This document shows positions 22,501 through 31,453 of a DNA stretch of 33,218 nucleotides, piece after piece; positions within the stretch are counted from its first letter, which is position 1, and every line of letters starts with the position of its first letter. The notes beneath the pieces are model-generated. The model was not told the DNA's origin and searched no databases. It saw only the letters and a list, made by a program, of their open reading frames with translations. Both the position numbers and the translations under genes were made by a program. The DNA comes from Plakobranchus ocellatus. Lineage: Eukaryota; Mollusca; Gastropoda; Plakobranchidae. The stretch lies in contig BLXT01006878.1 of assembly GCA_019648995.1 (NCBI GenBank), forward strand, positions 2,764,710 to 2,797,927. The letters are read 5' to 3'.

Positions 22501-25500
22501 ATCTAAGCTTTACGCTTCAAATTTTATTTAACTGATTGTTAAATTGCTCTATAGCAGTAGATTAAATCTATGCTATGACTCCACTTCCACCACATCTTAC
22601 TTTAGACTAGTCTGATTTGTAACACAACAATCTAGATCTTTAACAGTAACATGATTCTGACTGCACTACACTCTACAGTCAATGAGGTGATCAAACTTAA
22701 GGGCAAGTACGGCAGAAACGGGTGTTTTTTTTTATAATTGTTGAAAAAAGGTAAACTTTGTCTTTCAAAATAGAGTTTGGGTGAAAAAAAGAAGGAAAAA
22801 TATTGTTTTATGCAGCTGCAGTGTGTGGTTGCCATGGAAACCGTTTGTTTTGGCCGCCATATTGGATCAAAATAGCAGATTTTAGGCTTTTACTACTCGA
22901 AATCCATAGTACTTATTTGCTTTCTAAAAACGTGAATCATTTTTTATGACCAATATGAACATTTTGTCAAAGGCATTTATGAAAAGCTATCTATTTGTAT
23001 TTTATATAAATTTATAAAATATATATATATATATGCATATATAGTAGAAAAAACATTTTTTCACAAAGAAAAATTGTAAAAAAACCAAAATGCATGCAAT
23101 CAAAAAACGCTCTTGACAAAAACAAGAACACCATGCGGGTTAGCTGTACGCAAAGTTTCAAGTGAATCGCTTGACAAGCTTTGGAGATATAAGAGCGTAT
23201 GTCCAAAAAAAATACATTTTGAGAAAAACGCAAAAGAAAGTCAGATAAAAAGAAAAAACAAAGTCTACCATTTCAGGCGATGCCAGCGCCGTATGCCTGG
23301 CCTCCTTCAGCCTCCTGTAGCTCGGCAAGCAGTTTTCTACGGGCCTCTCTTCTTTGCTGCCGCCTTTTCACCATTTTTTTCTTTGCAGCATACTGGCTGT
23401 CATCAAGTCGTTTCTGCTGCCTCTGTCTAGCCAATCTTGTTGAGTCTGCGCCTGTCGCCAAACCATAGGCCTCCATCAATTTTTTGTGTGCCCAGATGGG
23501 ACCAGCACTAAATTCTGCAATTGCAGATGTAGCTCTAAATCGTACAGTCCTTCTAGTATAGAATTTCTCTTTACTACACTTGGTCCAAATGGCATTGTGG
23601 AGGGATTCATTTGCATTTTGTGTGGCAGCCAGCTGACATCTCTTCATTAGGGCGGGGTCGGACAGCCTTCTATATACTGGGTAAATATAGCTGTGCAGCA
23701 GTTTTCTGTTCAGTGGTGTGTGTATGTGCACACTGTGAGGACCAGGTGTTTCCTTCTTTGCTAGAGCACTCTGGTAAAAACAGAAGGAGTCTTTTCCTAC
23801 TGGGCAAAATTGGTGCTGTGGGTTGTTGTCCGTAGAATAACAATGGAAAAGAGAGGCAAGGACAGCTCTTTGCTTCTCATGGGCGGTTGGCGCTGATCTT
23901 ATCACCCTGCTATAGTATATGCTAAGCTTACGAATAGCCTTTTGAGTGAATGTGCCCTTGCCTCTTCCACCAAGAGTTAACTTTCTTTTCGAGCAGTCGG
24001 ACACCAAGTTCCTCAAGGCTGTCCCTAGCCGCTTCCCTACATGGTTCAAACATTCCTCTTTTTCAATTTGTGCCTCTCCATATGGAACAACCTCACAGAT
24101 CCTGTTGTAAGCCTTGGAGTCCCCATCAGACACAAGTGTGACATATCTTAGCTTGTGACGCTCTATCGACCTCAAAAATAAAATTTCTGCCACTTTTACC
24201 TCCATCATTCCAGAGGTCCCATCAAAATTTTTGTCGCAACCCTCTTCTTTGTGCGTTTCTAGCCAGCGTCTATAGGCATCCGGATAACCTTGCCTGTAGT
24301 GGCACACACCTGACAAAAGTCGCTGAGCACAAGGCAATCAATCACCAGGCCTGTCAATACATCAATAACACAGCCAATGCCAATATGTGACTGGTGGCCT
24401 CTTGTCAGCCAGGTGCCGTCACAACTCACAGCTATGTCTAAAACCGTTTCCACATCAATGTCTATGCCGCGATCTCTTGCGTGCTCTTGACGTATTTGGC
24501 TACCGTTTCTTCAAAAACAATCCTATCAACTCTGTCTTGCTCCTTGAAAAGCCTATCTGCAATTTTATTGAATGTTTTAGGGTGTAGGGCTGGCATGTTG
24601 CTGTTTTGGCAGAAATATCTAAAAGTAATTGGTCCCAAACCACAAAGAAGGGCAGACAGAACAGCAGCTTTGTGTACTGTGTAAACAGATCCTTCTTCCT
24701 GTTTTGAAGAAAAAGTAGAGGCCACCACAGAGTTACAGCTAGTGCAGAAAGCCTCTAACTTCAGACTCATCCCCTTGCTCTTTGCTCTATTGACCCTCAC
24801 TTCTAGTGTCTGGGATGCACATGAGCTACAAGAAAGCTGCGATACTAGATTTCCCACTTGTGAAACGTCAATGATTGTTCTCTCACAATGTTGTTGTAAA
24901 GGCGGTTTTTCCTCGGAATTCATGAGAGCTATCTTTTTCTGGGATCGAGTCGGTTGAACTAAAGGTGAGGGGGGCTCAGATAATGGTGAAGAAGGACGAG
25001 ACAAAGGTAAAACGCGAGTAAGAAAACGTGAAGAAAGCCCAGCCACAGGTGAGGAAGGCCTAGTTGTAATTAGGGAAGAGGGTCCAGCTACAGATGAAGA
25101 GGCTCCAGATACAGATAAAGAGGATCCAGCTACAGATGAAGAGGGTCCAGGTGCCGCAGGATAAAATCCAGCGAGAGATGATGAGGATCTAGCAACAGGT
25201 GAGGAGGGTCCAGCAACAGGTGAGGAAGGTCCAGCAACAGATGAAGAGGGTCCAGCAACAGGTGAAGAGGGTCCAGGTGCAGGCACAGTCGAAAAATCTT
25301 CCCGTCCTCTGTAATTTTATATGGCAATGATAATAATAATGACTCACTTCAAAGCAACATCGACTAAAGTCTCAATGATTTCAACTGAAGAACTTATGTT
25401 TTAGGGGAAAAAAACGCAGCATCCTTCTGTGTGAATTTGCAACAAAGCATTGATTCCCGTTCTAACAGATACAATCTATTTCCCTTTCTAAATTTGTATA

Positions 25501-26983
25501 TAGACATCGCTAATCTAATGTTAGATTGTTATAATTCACCACCAAATGTACAGGGAAAAAATATACACACAATTACTATGTTATTGTTATTTGGTGACCT
25601 AATTTACACACTAACCCATTTAGCAGTACCATTGGCAAAATGTATTATCTCTCTAGAATGAAAAGGCCAAAAAAAGATTACATACCTTTTTTGGAGCCCC
25701 AGATCGATACGTCTCTTTTTCCGAGCTTCTGCCAATTGTTTATTTCGTTGCATCACACTGGCTTTGCGTTTTGCCATAGCTTAACTAACTGGCCAAATAT
25801 TTATAAGCACAGGAGATTTAGGACTTGCACGATATTGTGATACCTGCTTGAAAGACCTTCTTCTCGACAAGTAGATACTCCATTGTGTGAGCAGCCCAAA
25901 ATGCTATCGCTCATAAGCTCTCTTCAGTAAAAAAATTAAAGATGATTTCTAACCTTGAAAAAAAAAGGGATTGTAAGATATTTTCCTCTTATTAAATGCT
26001 TTTAAAGAAGTAAAAATTCTGTTGAGATTGCATTGAATTGAATATAATGATGCTGGCCAAGGAAATTGTTTGATCCTGTTCTCATTAATGAAACCAATTC
26101 TTTTTCAAATTTTGACTTACATGTTACATTATTAGGTTGCCAAGCCAGAGATCTTTCTGCAGCGACAATTTGCTTTAGGTTTTTCCATATTCTGGTCTTC
26201 TTATTTCCACCTGGGCCTTTGCTGGAGTGCTTATTGCACAATATATGCAAGGAAATAATAATAAAAAAAGATGAGTAAAAAAATATAAGTCATTGGCATA
26301 AGAGGTTTTACATATAATAATTAATATAATTTAATTATGACTAGTTATTAAATCTCTTATTATTATATTGGTATCAGCATTTTCAAAAGATATATATCAA
26401 AAATATATAAATTTCTTATAACATGATCTATTGTCTCTTTAGTGAGTTGGAGTTAAACCTCCCCCCCCCTTAAAAAAAAAAAAAGAATGAAAAAAAAGGT
26501 CTGAATCCTATGCAAGGATTAAAAATCTCAATATATCCCAATAAACCTACTGCATGAAAATAGCAAACATGGTTTCCCTGGCGTTAGCCAATTTACACAT
26601 GGACTGTGTATTAGTATTGTTTACACTTTACAGTAGCTAAAGAGGGTAAGTATTTATTTGGACGTCAGTCCAAATGACTCATATGTGCTTTGTAAATGTT
26701 TCATGAGAAAATTTCCTAGAGAGCCTTTCAGGAAAATAAAGAGGCAAGAAAACTTGTAACAAAAAAAAAAAAGAATCAGCATGTAAAATTTCTCAACTTC
26801 TGGCCTTCAGATGAGTAGCAAGCAAATAAAAAAACCTTTAAAAATTTCATATCCAAATGGTACAATTTATATTGCACAATTGACTTAGAATCTAAACTTG
26901 CTTTGCACAAGTATCTTCTGGAGGTCAACATTAAAATATATCAATTTAAATTATTCATATAATTCTAAGTACCTGCTTCAAAA

Positions 26984-27028
<45 letters not shown>

Positions 27029-30000
27029 AAGTAGCTATAGAGCATTAAAAAGAAAAAAAAGAAATATATATATGCAGGTTGGTCAGAAAAAAATGCCCAA
27101 CTTCAGAGGTGGATAACTTTGTATTGTTACTTTGTATGTCCACAAAAACATAACATGGTTTCTGGCTAGCTTGGGGATAGGGAGAGGGGCCTCATCGCAA
27201 AATTAATTCCACCTGCTGCACTTTGGGTTGAATGTTGTCAATAGGCCCTCTATCTTGAGTAAGGGCAGCCCTAAGATTCTTTTTCCACATGGTAATGGAT
27301 TTTCTGATATCTTGAAAGGTAATCCGATTTCAGCATTTTTGGATTTTATGTTTGAATTGCTTTTTTTTTTGCAAATTTTTCTCGTCTACCACAGTATACT
27401 TTTTCAGACAATGAATCTGAAAATGAGAATAGTCCATTGAATTCGAAGATTGCGGGGACCAGTTTTTTATTCAATAAATTCTGGTGTGTTATTCTGAAGA
27501 TATTTTTGTGTAAACAAACTAGAATGAAATGTTGCCCCATCTTGTTGAAAAACAGTGCTTTTAAGAGGTATAGATGTCTGCAATCTGGCAAGAGTTTTCC
27601 TTCCAGAAGACTGATATAAACTTCAGAATTTATTTCTGCTTTGATGGTGTACAAAAGTGAATATCCGTTTTCCTGTTCCAAGACAACCCAGTGAAAACCA
27701 TAACTTTGTGTGAAAATCTTGAGGTTTTATGATAAAGTTGGTTGTGAGGAATCCATTCTCATAGTTGTGTTGAGTACTAATTTGTTGTTATAATTTGTTA
27801 ACACCAAGATATCACAAGGTTCAAGAAGCTTACAGTGATTTTCATTTTACACACCAAATATCATAGAAATTTTTAGATGTACTATCATGTACTAGCACTA
27901 AATTTCAGATTGGTATCACACCCAGTCAAGAGTTACCTGTCCCTAGATCAGGGCTCATCCAAATCTTGACATTACATTACAGTTCTTAGGGGTCCATTTT
28001 TGTTATCTAGTTGTTACTCTGTCAGATTTTAGTGGTATTTTGTACACACTTGTGTTTCCTACAACAAAGTTTAAAGAGAGGTGAGTGGATGTGCAAAGTT
28101 TTGTTGCTGAGTTGTGCACACTTTTTTCCCCCACTTTATATAAATATATAATAAGTTGATAACTCACAATGAAGTTTGGATCTTTGAACACAAAAATTGG
28201 TGCAGGTCTTTCAGGCAGACTTGACTCCACTACATCAGTAGGCAGAGCTCCTCCAGGGACTGAAACAGTGGTGGTTGGCACTGATAAAGTATCAGTGTCT
28301 GTATCAGCCCCATGATGTATATCATCAGGCATTCCTGTGTCATCCACAGTAACAACAACTTCCTCCATCATGTCATCTGTACCATAATCCAAAACAACTT
28401 TTTGATGATTTTCATTTTCCTCACCATCTTCATCTGCATTTGATGCTGGGCTGGGTTCTCCCTCTATTGGCTGTAAATGAGAATGAAGAAACTGTACACA
28501 CTTTTCAATAATTAGGAAAACATTATAACCCCAGGTTAGATTTAATAAACTTGATTGTGCATGTATAAGCATACTTGTAGAGCAGCAAGCTTACTTTAGG
28601 TAACTTTAATTGTTTTCATTACATTTATATAATCGAGGAATTCACTCAGATCTCTTGATTTCTCAAAAATCTACTTTAAAATTACTGCATTGCATAGTCA
28701 AACCGCATACTCATCAACTCGCCTTTAGTTAGCAATGGTCAAATACTTTAAATGAATTGAACCGTATGAGCGAGGAGGTGGACAGGATTAGGGTAAAGGG
28801 AGGCATGTTTTATCTCTGCAGAAATTTCTTTTATGATATATAATGACAATTGATTTCTATTTGGGGGACTCCACAAACTTGTCCCGAATAGCATGCTTTG
28901 ATTTGCATGCCTAATATTATAATATAACATAATTTATGCTTGTCATTGTGTTATAGCATAGTTGATGGTGTGAAGAAATTGCTTTATCTTTTTGTGAACT
29001 ATCTGTAATTTTTCTTTTCCCAGTCTTTATAAAATGCGACACAAATTCTTTCCCATTTTTGCGACTTTGTTTTGTTGTTGCCAAAGAGCTCATAAAATAT
29101 TAATTTTGACCTATATATAACAACCATAACAACATTCTTTGAACATTTTTCTGTGTTTTTAGCGTCAACAGTAATTTTTACATGCACTTTTAACTCCAAT
29201 TAGCAGGCTGCAAAAACCTCACTGTTGTCTACATATTGTGTGCTGCAGTGATGTTTGACTGACTGCAATTGTAAATATAAGATACAGTGGAACACGTTTA
29301 AACCGAAATTCTAGGGAATATGATTTCTATTTTGGGTTAAGCATAGTGCATTAAATAAGTAAGATTAAAAGGAGAGTAACCATCTTCCGAAATATTAAGT
29401 TAAATCAATCCCACCCATCGTCACACCACAATGTGAATGAACACACCTATCCATGAATCTTTCTCTCTTTCTTATCCCTTTCTTTATCTCCTTCTCTTTT
29501 CTTTTCAATTGCGAGGTTATTGTCCCTTAATACATTATTATTGATCTGCAAACTCTTCATTAACTGATAGAGGGCTGGCCCAGCTCGTAATTAACAATGG
29601 CCTATGGTGGGTGTAAGGGGCATAATCCGAATTTACAAAAGTGCACGTTTTACAAAATTTGTCATAAATTTTAAACCAAGGAAGGTACAAACATAATTCA
29701 AACACCAAAAAATAGAAGATTGCATGCACTTTCTTATGATATATATAAATCTAAGTATCAGTGATATTATGGGACATTGAAAAAAATTGACAACACTATC
29801 TCGGCAGTGGGGCTAGGACTAGATCTACATTCAGATTCATCATCGTCTACATCCTCTACATCAAAATTAACATCACTTTCATCATCAATTTCAACTCGAA
29901 CATCATCGACACGGCTACCCTCATCTTCATCTTCTTTATTAGTCGCTCTTTCTGTCAGTTGCAAGAGCAAGTTGAAGGTCATTTTGAAAAAATCATTACT

Positions 30001-31001
30001 CGGTAACCATTCATTCAATTTTAGAACAGTAAACGGAAAACGAAAGTAGAACTCTTCAAGCAACAGAAACTATTAAGGCCCAGCCACTGTAAAGAAAATA
30101 AAGGGGCTTATTCCGTAGTTTAAAAGTGTATGCTATAGTCAAGTATCAACGGTCGATAGCGGGCGCTCCCGCCAACACCCATAAAGGGCAGTGGCGGGCG
30201 ATAAAAAAAAATCAATATCAGTTAATCGTTTGCTGATAATGGTAGATTTAGCAGTTGTTGAGCCTGTCACAGGATTCTGATGGTTCCCTAGTACAAAAAT
30301 CATTGCCATAATTCTGTATATATCTAGATAGGCTCTAGATCTATATGTTATTTTCAGGAAAGAATTCTGATTAAATCTAAATAAAAAAAAAACAACAACA
30401 AAACGAGCTCAACAAAAAAGAAAAAAAGCAACTGGGCTAAAGTTATAAATCTAGGGCCTATGTACATTATCTAGATGTGGATATAATTCTAGATTCTAGA
30501 CAGAATTTGCACATTTTGAAAGGCTACAATGTTAAAGTTACAGGGCTTAGAAACAAACTGATTTTCTTCCTAGAGCTAGATTCTAAATTCTAGATCTCTA
30601 GATCTAGAATAGATCCTTTCCTATCTAGACCAATTGAGTGCGGGGATCTAATCCTCTGTGTGCAACTGAGACTTTCAATTTATAGATCTACGTTCACAAA
30701 ACCACTGATGAAATGAAGCGGCCGCAGGACAAATTAGATGTAGATCTAGATCTAGGCCTATATAAATCGTGCTACTTTCACACAGAATTTAAACACAATT
30801 TAATGAATTTTACACCCACGACCTCTTTATTTCGTTGGTAGCACATTAAGGTACATCTAGATCTAGACTCTAGAAGTCGGTAGACTTGTCCCCGGGTTAT
30901 CCCATTTTTCTTACACTCTCTAGTTTAAGCCGCTTTGGAATTGGCGACGAAGAGTCAGAACTTTTGCTTGTAGGTCTTAAAGACTTTCTGATGGAAGCCA
31001 T
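14562..31001 (-). CDS. INO80C: INO80 complex subunit C, five exons, apparently complete
   Basis: INO80C (the Ies6-type subunit) is a small nuclear component of the INO80 chromatin-remodelling complex. It carries a YL1 C-terminal domain and in known complexes works with the Arp5 module. Joining the five exons gives 87+303+109+68+150 nt, that is 238 residues plus TGA, with all phases compatible. Diagnostic segments in order are FKDPNFIHS, then TRIWKNLKQIVAAERSLAWQ, GSIDAPPSFKPAKKYSDIS, and YTDPQTKMRFA followed by LRKAK. These align nearly without gaps to the vertebrate protein (about 192 residues). The extra length lies in an acidic N-terminal region (exon 2). Intron 3 is 8.5 kb and packed with transposons. 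The final exon contains one ambiguous base (14588). Confidence 0.95.
14712..17529 (-). other. INO80C intron 4
   Basis: This 2.8-kb intron holds no element I can name. Two parts are less AT-rich than the surroundings: about 15160-15310 (includes a TGACGTC at about 15261) and about 16440-16680. Both could be old repeat fragments. The open frame at 16385-16678 resembles no family I know. Confidence 0.6.
17530..17597 (-). CDS. INO80C: INO80C exon 4, YL1-type segment
   Basis: The exon starts after tcactctttcag and encodes (Y)GSIDAPPSFKPAKKYSDIS followed by GLE, before gtgatt. It is only 68 nt. It is separated from exon 3 by 8.5 kb, yet the reading frame and spacing to neighbouring conserved residues are exact. 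Confidence 0.95.
17598..19129 (-). other. Start-distal part of INO80C intron 3, nothing recognised
   Basis: This is AT-rich intron sequence between INO80C exon 4 and the GA repeat. It contains a small CTAGATCTAG motif near 18701 and A runs near 18822-18835. I see no coding or mobile-element signature on either strand. Confidence 0.5.
19130..19204. repeat. (GAGAA)n then (GA)n microsatellite
   Basis: Five-base GAGAA units pass directly into an uninterrupted GA dinucleotide run of about 50 bp. Such tracts are prone to length error in assembly and between individuals. Confidence 0.95.
19466..19526. repeat. (GA)n microsatellite, second tract
   Basis: A second GA dinucleotide run lies about 260 bp from the first, on the same strand. 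The intervening sequence is A-rich and purine-biased (for example gaacaagagaaag), so the two tracts probably form one purine-rich domain. Confidence 0.95.
19600..21274 (-). pseudogene. P-element/THAP9-like transposase relic
   Basis: Minus-strand fragments in several frames, read in order, contain LIIDEIYVKASLTYRGGNVF, then GYAQDVPEKLA, then WIVDNPAHPERQLFLIYDPV followed by HLLKNIRSSW, then FNCKTPLQSNYQRNPDRAAV and, near the end, IGGYI. IDE-Y-V and DPVHLLKNIRN-W are the characteristic blocks around the first two catalytic Asp residues of P-element superfamily transposases, including THAP9. Frameshifts and stops break it at about 20798, 20640-20700 and 20050. No N-terminal THAP zinc-finger motif was seen. 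The upstream frame at 21047-21274 may belong to it. It lies in INO80C intron 3, in sense with the host gene. Confidence 0.8.
21567..22318. mobile_element. TTAA-bounded non-autonomous DNA transposon, second family
   Basis: The left end reads TTAACTCTTTATGCTCGCA and the right end, on the minus strand, TTAACTCTTCATGCTCACA, so 17 of 19 bases match as inverted repeats that include TTAA. Weaker similarity continues inward, for example CGGTCACAG at both subterminal regions. The pattern TTAA followed by a C(T/C)CTTT-like start is typical of piggyBac-type MITEs. The 752-bp interior has no credible coding sequence and is rich in CTAGAT motifs. Its ends differ from those of the 5403-6136 family. Confidence 0.75.
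22827..22842. promoter_or_regulatory. X-box-like palindrome (RFX motif)
   Basis: GGTTGCCATGGAAACC is an inverted-repeat match to the RFX X-box consensus (GTTNCCATGGNAAC type). It lies about 430 bp beyond the 3' end of the Mutator-like transposase gene, so it may be part of that element or of the INO80C intron. Function is inferred from the motif only. Confidence 0.45.
22852..22865 (-). promoter_or_regulatory. YY1-like motif next to the X-box
   Basis: On the minus strand the bases read CCAATATGGCGGCC, containing the ATGGCGGC core recognised by YY1-type factors. It is nine bases from the X-box-like palindrome. The pair looks promoter-like, but no transcript start is evident nearby. Confidence 0.35.
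23273..25777 (-). pseudogene. Mutator-like transposase gene, two exons, two frameshifts
   Basis: Exon 1 (25777-25686) encodes MAKRKASVMQRNKQLAEARK followed by KRRIDLGLQK, then the donor gtatgt. Exon 2 starts at 25308 after aattacag and continues in the matching phase with RGREDFSTVPAPGPSS. Its parts are a GPSSxVA repeat region, a CxxC-type zinc-binding segment (LSCSSCASQ, then FCTSCNS), then VSCDGTWLTRGHQSHIG, CVIDVLTGLVID, GTSGMMEVK, YVTLVSDGDSKAY and TQNANESLHNAIW, ending QAYGAGIA. These are the blocks of the Mutator-like transposase family common in arthropods and molluscs; the Asp of DGTW, Asp of SDGDS and Glu of NANES are probable catalytic residues. Frame changes near 24465-24480 and 24300-24330 break the protein. 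Full length would be about 700 residues. Either the gene is newly dead or these are sequence errors. It is nested in INO80C intron 3. Confidence 0.85.
25010..25275 (-). repeat. Coding minisatellite, about 21-bp units
   Basis: On the plus strand the unit appears as ggtccagcaacaggtgagga with small variations; on the coding strand it encodes GPSS(S/P)VA. Copies nearest the start of exon 2 are most regular, and those further in are degenerate. The array gives the Mutator-like transposase a Pro/Ser/Ala-rich, probably disordered, N-terminal linker. Confidence 0.85.
25778..26120. other. Short intron segment between Mutator-like gene and INO80C exon 3
   Basis: This 340-bp AT-rich stretch would contain the promoter and outer terminus of the Mutator-like element if the element is complete. 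I could not find an inverted repeat pairing with sequence beyond 23273, so the element boundary is undefined. Confidence 0.4.
26121..26229 (-). CDS. INO80C: INO80C exon 3
   Basis: The acceptor is tgtgcaataag, and the exon encodes HSSKGPGGNKKTRIWKNLK then QIVAAERSLAWQPNNVT, leaving one base before gtaagt. I chose the CAC start over the nearby ccag because it alone keeps phase 0 with exon 2 and restores the conserved Phe-(Ile/Val)-His-Ser junction. Confidence 0.95.
26987..27027. repeat. 41-base poly(A) tract
   Basis: An uninterrupted run of A lies in INO80C intron 2. No SINE or retrocopy body was recognised immediately before it, so it may be a simple homopolymer rather than a retroposon tail. 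Confidence 0.9.
27346..27800 (-). pseudogene. Decayed mariner-type transposase
   Basis: Minus-strand fragments in shifting frames read SYGFHWVV, then INSEVYISLLEGKLLPDCRH, VFQQDGATFHSSLFTQKYL and TGPRNLRIQW. FQQDGA-H with the upstream Y-LL-LLP block is the signature around the second catalytic Asp of IS630-Tc1-mariner transposases. Frame changes and a stop before the TGPRN block show it is dead, and the N-terminal DNA-binding part is not recognisable. It is in INO80C intron 2, in sense with the host gene. Confidence 0.7.
28168..28470 (-). CDS. INO80C: INO80C exon 2, acidic region and FKDPNF motif
   Basis: The exon opens after ctcatttacag with PIEGEPSPASNADEDGEE and continues through acidic and Ser/Thr/Val-rich low-complexity sequence (DDMMEEVVVTVDD, DTDTDTLSVPTTT). 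It ends ERPAPIFVFKDPNFI before gtgagt, in phase 0. The FKDPNF motif is conserved across animal INO80C proteins. The acidic stretch explains why this protein is longer than the vertebrate one. Confidence 0.9.
29560..30225. mobile_element. TTAA-bounded non-autonomous DNA transposon, copy 2
   Basis: It begins TTAACTGATA and ends TATCAGTTAA exactly like copy 1 and is homologous along most of its interior. Relative to copy 1 it lacks one CTAGATCT-rich insert, a short stretch in the acidic frame and one of the two GC-rich 28-base units. It is inside INO80C intron 1, 24 kb from copy 1. The sharing of both ends and interior between two unrelated introns is the best evidence that this is a transposable element. 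Confidence 0.88.
29767..30063 (-). pseudogene. Acidic reading frame inside TTAA element copy 2
   Basis: The frame reads MLEEFYFRFPFTVLKLNEWL, then PSNDFFKMTFN, LTERATNKEDEDEG and DDESDVNFDVEDVDDDES, then SPSPTAEIVLS. It is longer at the start than the copy 1 frame, which has lost one base at the junction before MTFN. It probably preserves the start of a protein encoded by the parent autonomous element; no catalytic domain remains. Confidence 0.4.
30915..31001 (-). CDS. INO80C: INO80C exon 1 with start codon
   Basis: On the minus strand ATG opens MASIRKSLRPTSKSSDSSSP followed by IPKRLKLES, then the donor gtaaga in phase 0. Exon 2 also begins in phase 0. The Lys/Arg/Ser-rich composition with a PKRLKLE nuclear-localisation-like motif resembles the N-terminus of vertebrate INO80C. 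The upstream sequence has no in-frame coding extension that I recognise. It is the least conserved exon, so the call rests on the start codon, composition and phase. Confidence 0.75.
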
Positions 31002-31145
31002 AATTTTTGCTTTTCTAGCTTTGTTTTACATTTAGTCAGAGATCGAACTAAAGATTTCAGTGCGAGTAACGCCCCTTGCCTTGCTTGTTTTGCTCTTCGC
31101 TTTGCACGTATCCGAAGACTGAGCACGTGTCTCGAGAAAGCTAGC
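31002..31145 (-). promoter_or_regulatory. Likely INO80C promoter / 5' untranslated region
   Basis: Immediately upstream of the INO80C ATG the sequence is less AT-rich and contains several CpGs and a CACGTG E-box (31124-31129). No TATA box is evident at a sensible distance. The call is by position and composition only. Confidence 0.35.
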
Positions 31146-31174
31146 CAAACCATTGCTGATTCTTATCAATGCAC

Positions 31175-31453
31175 TTAAAGATATTCTGAAGAAAACAAAA
31201 GTTGGGCACCAAACATTTCATGCTGTTCTTTCCCTTTAGCTTTGACTTGCGGCGTACAACATTCCGGAACATTCACCATCATCAGGTTCCACCAGGAACA
31301 GACATTGGCGATCATGTTCCTCCATTCATACCTATTCTCAGTTAACCCTATAAAGCTGTTATTGCTACCCTTGCCCATTGCCCATGACTTAAGATTTTCA
31401 ATAAAAGTTATTCTCTGTCTACCTCTACTGCGTTTGCCTTCAATCTTTCCAGT
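31175..31453 (-). pseudogene. LINE 3'-end fragment upstream of INO80C
   Basis: The minus strand reads GKIEGKRSRGRQRITFIENL, then KSWAMGKGSNNSFIGL and EWRNMIANVC, the usual C-terminal tail of endonuclease-type LINE reverse transcriptases (RGRQR, then W--M-ANVC). The segment 31341-31453 is closely similar at the nucleotide level to 9751-9860 on the plus strand, so both belong to one family. The open frame here is better preserved than in the COPS2 intron copy. It ends about 170 bp before the INO80C start codon. Confidence 0.75.

Larger units (their letters stand above)
28471..30914 (-). other. INO80C intron 1
   Basis: Apart from TTAA element copy 2 the intron is AT-rich and featureless to my reading, with a cluster of CTAGATCTAG-like motifs at 30310-30870 and a pyrimidine-rich stretch at 29460-29510. 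Confidence 0.7.

Noticed and set aside
23611..23835. Plus-strand frames opposite the Mutator-like gene
   Set aside because: They are antisense shadows of the transposase reading frame.
24465..24485. Frame changes in the Mutator-like gene as tiny introns
   Set aside because: The candidate GT-AG spans here and near 24300-24330 are under 20 bases, too short to splice; frameshift or sequence error is more likely.
22640..26000. Searched for terminal inverted repeats of the Mutator-like element
   Set aside because: No convincing pair was found by eye, so no element boundary is claimed.
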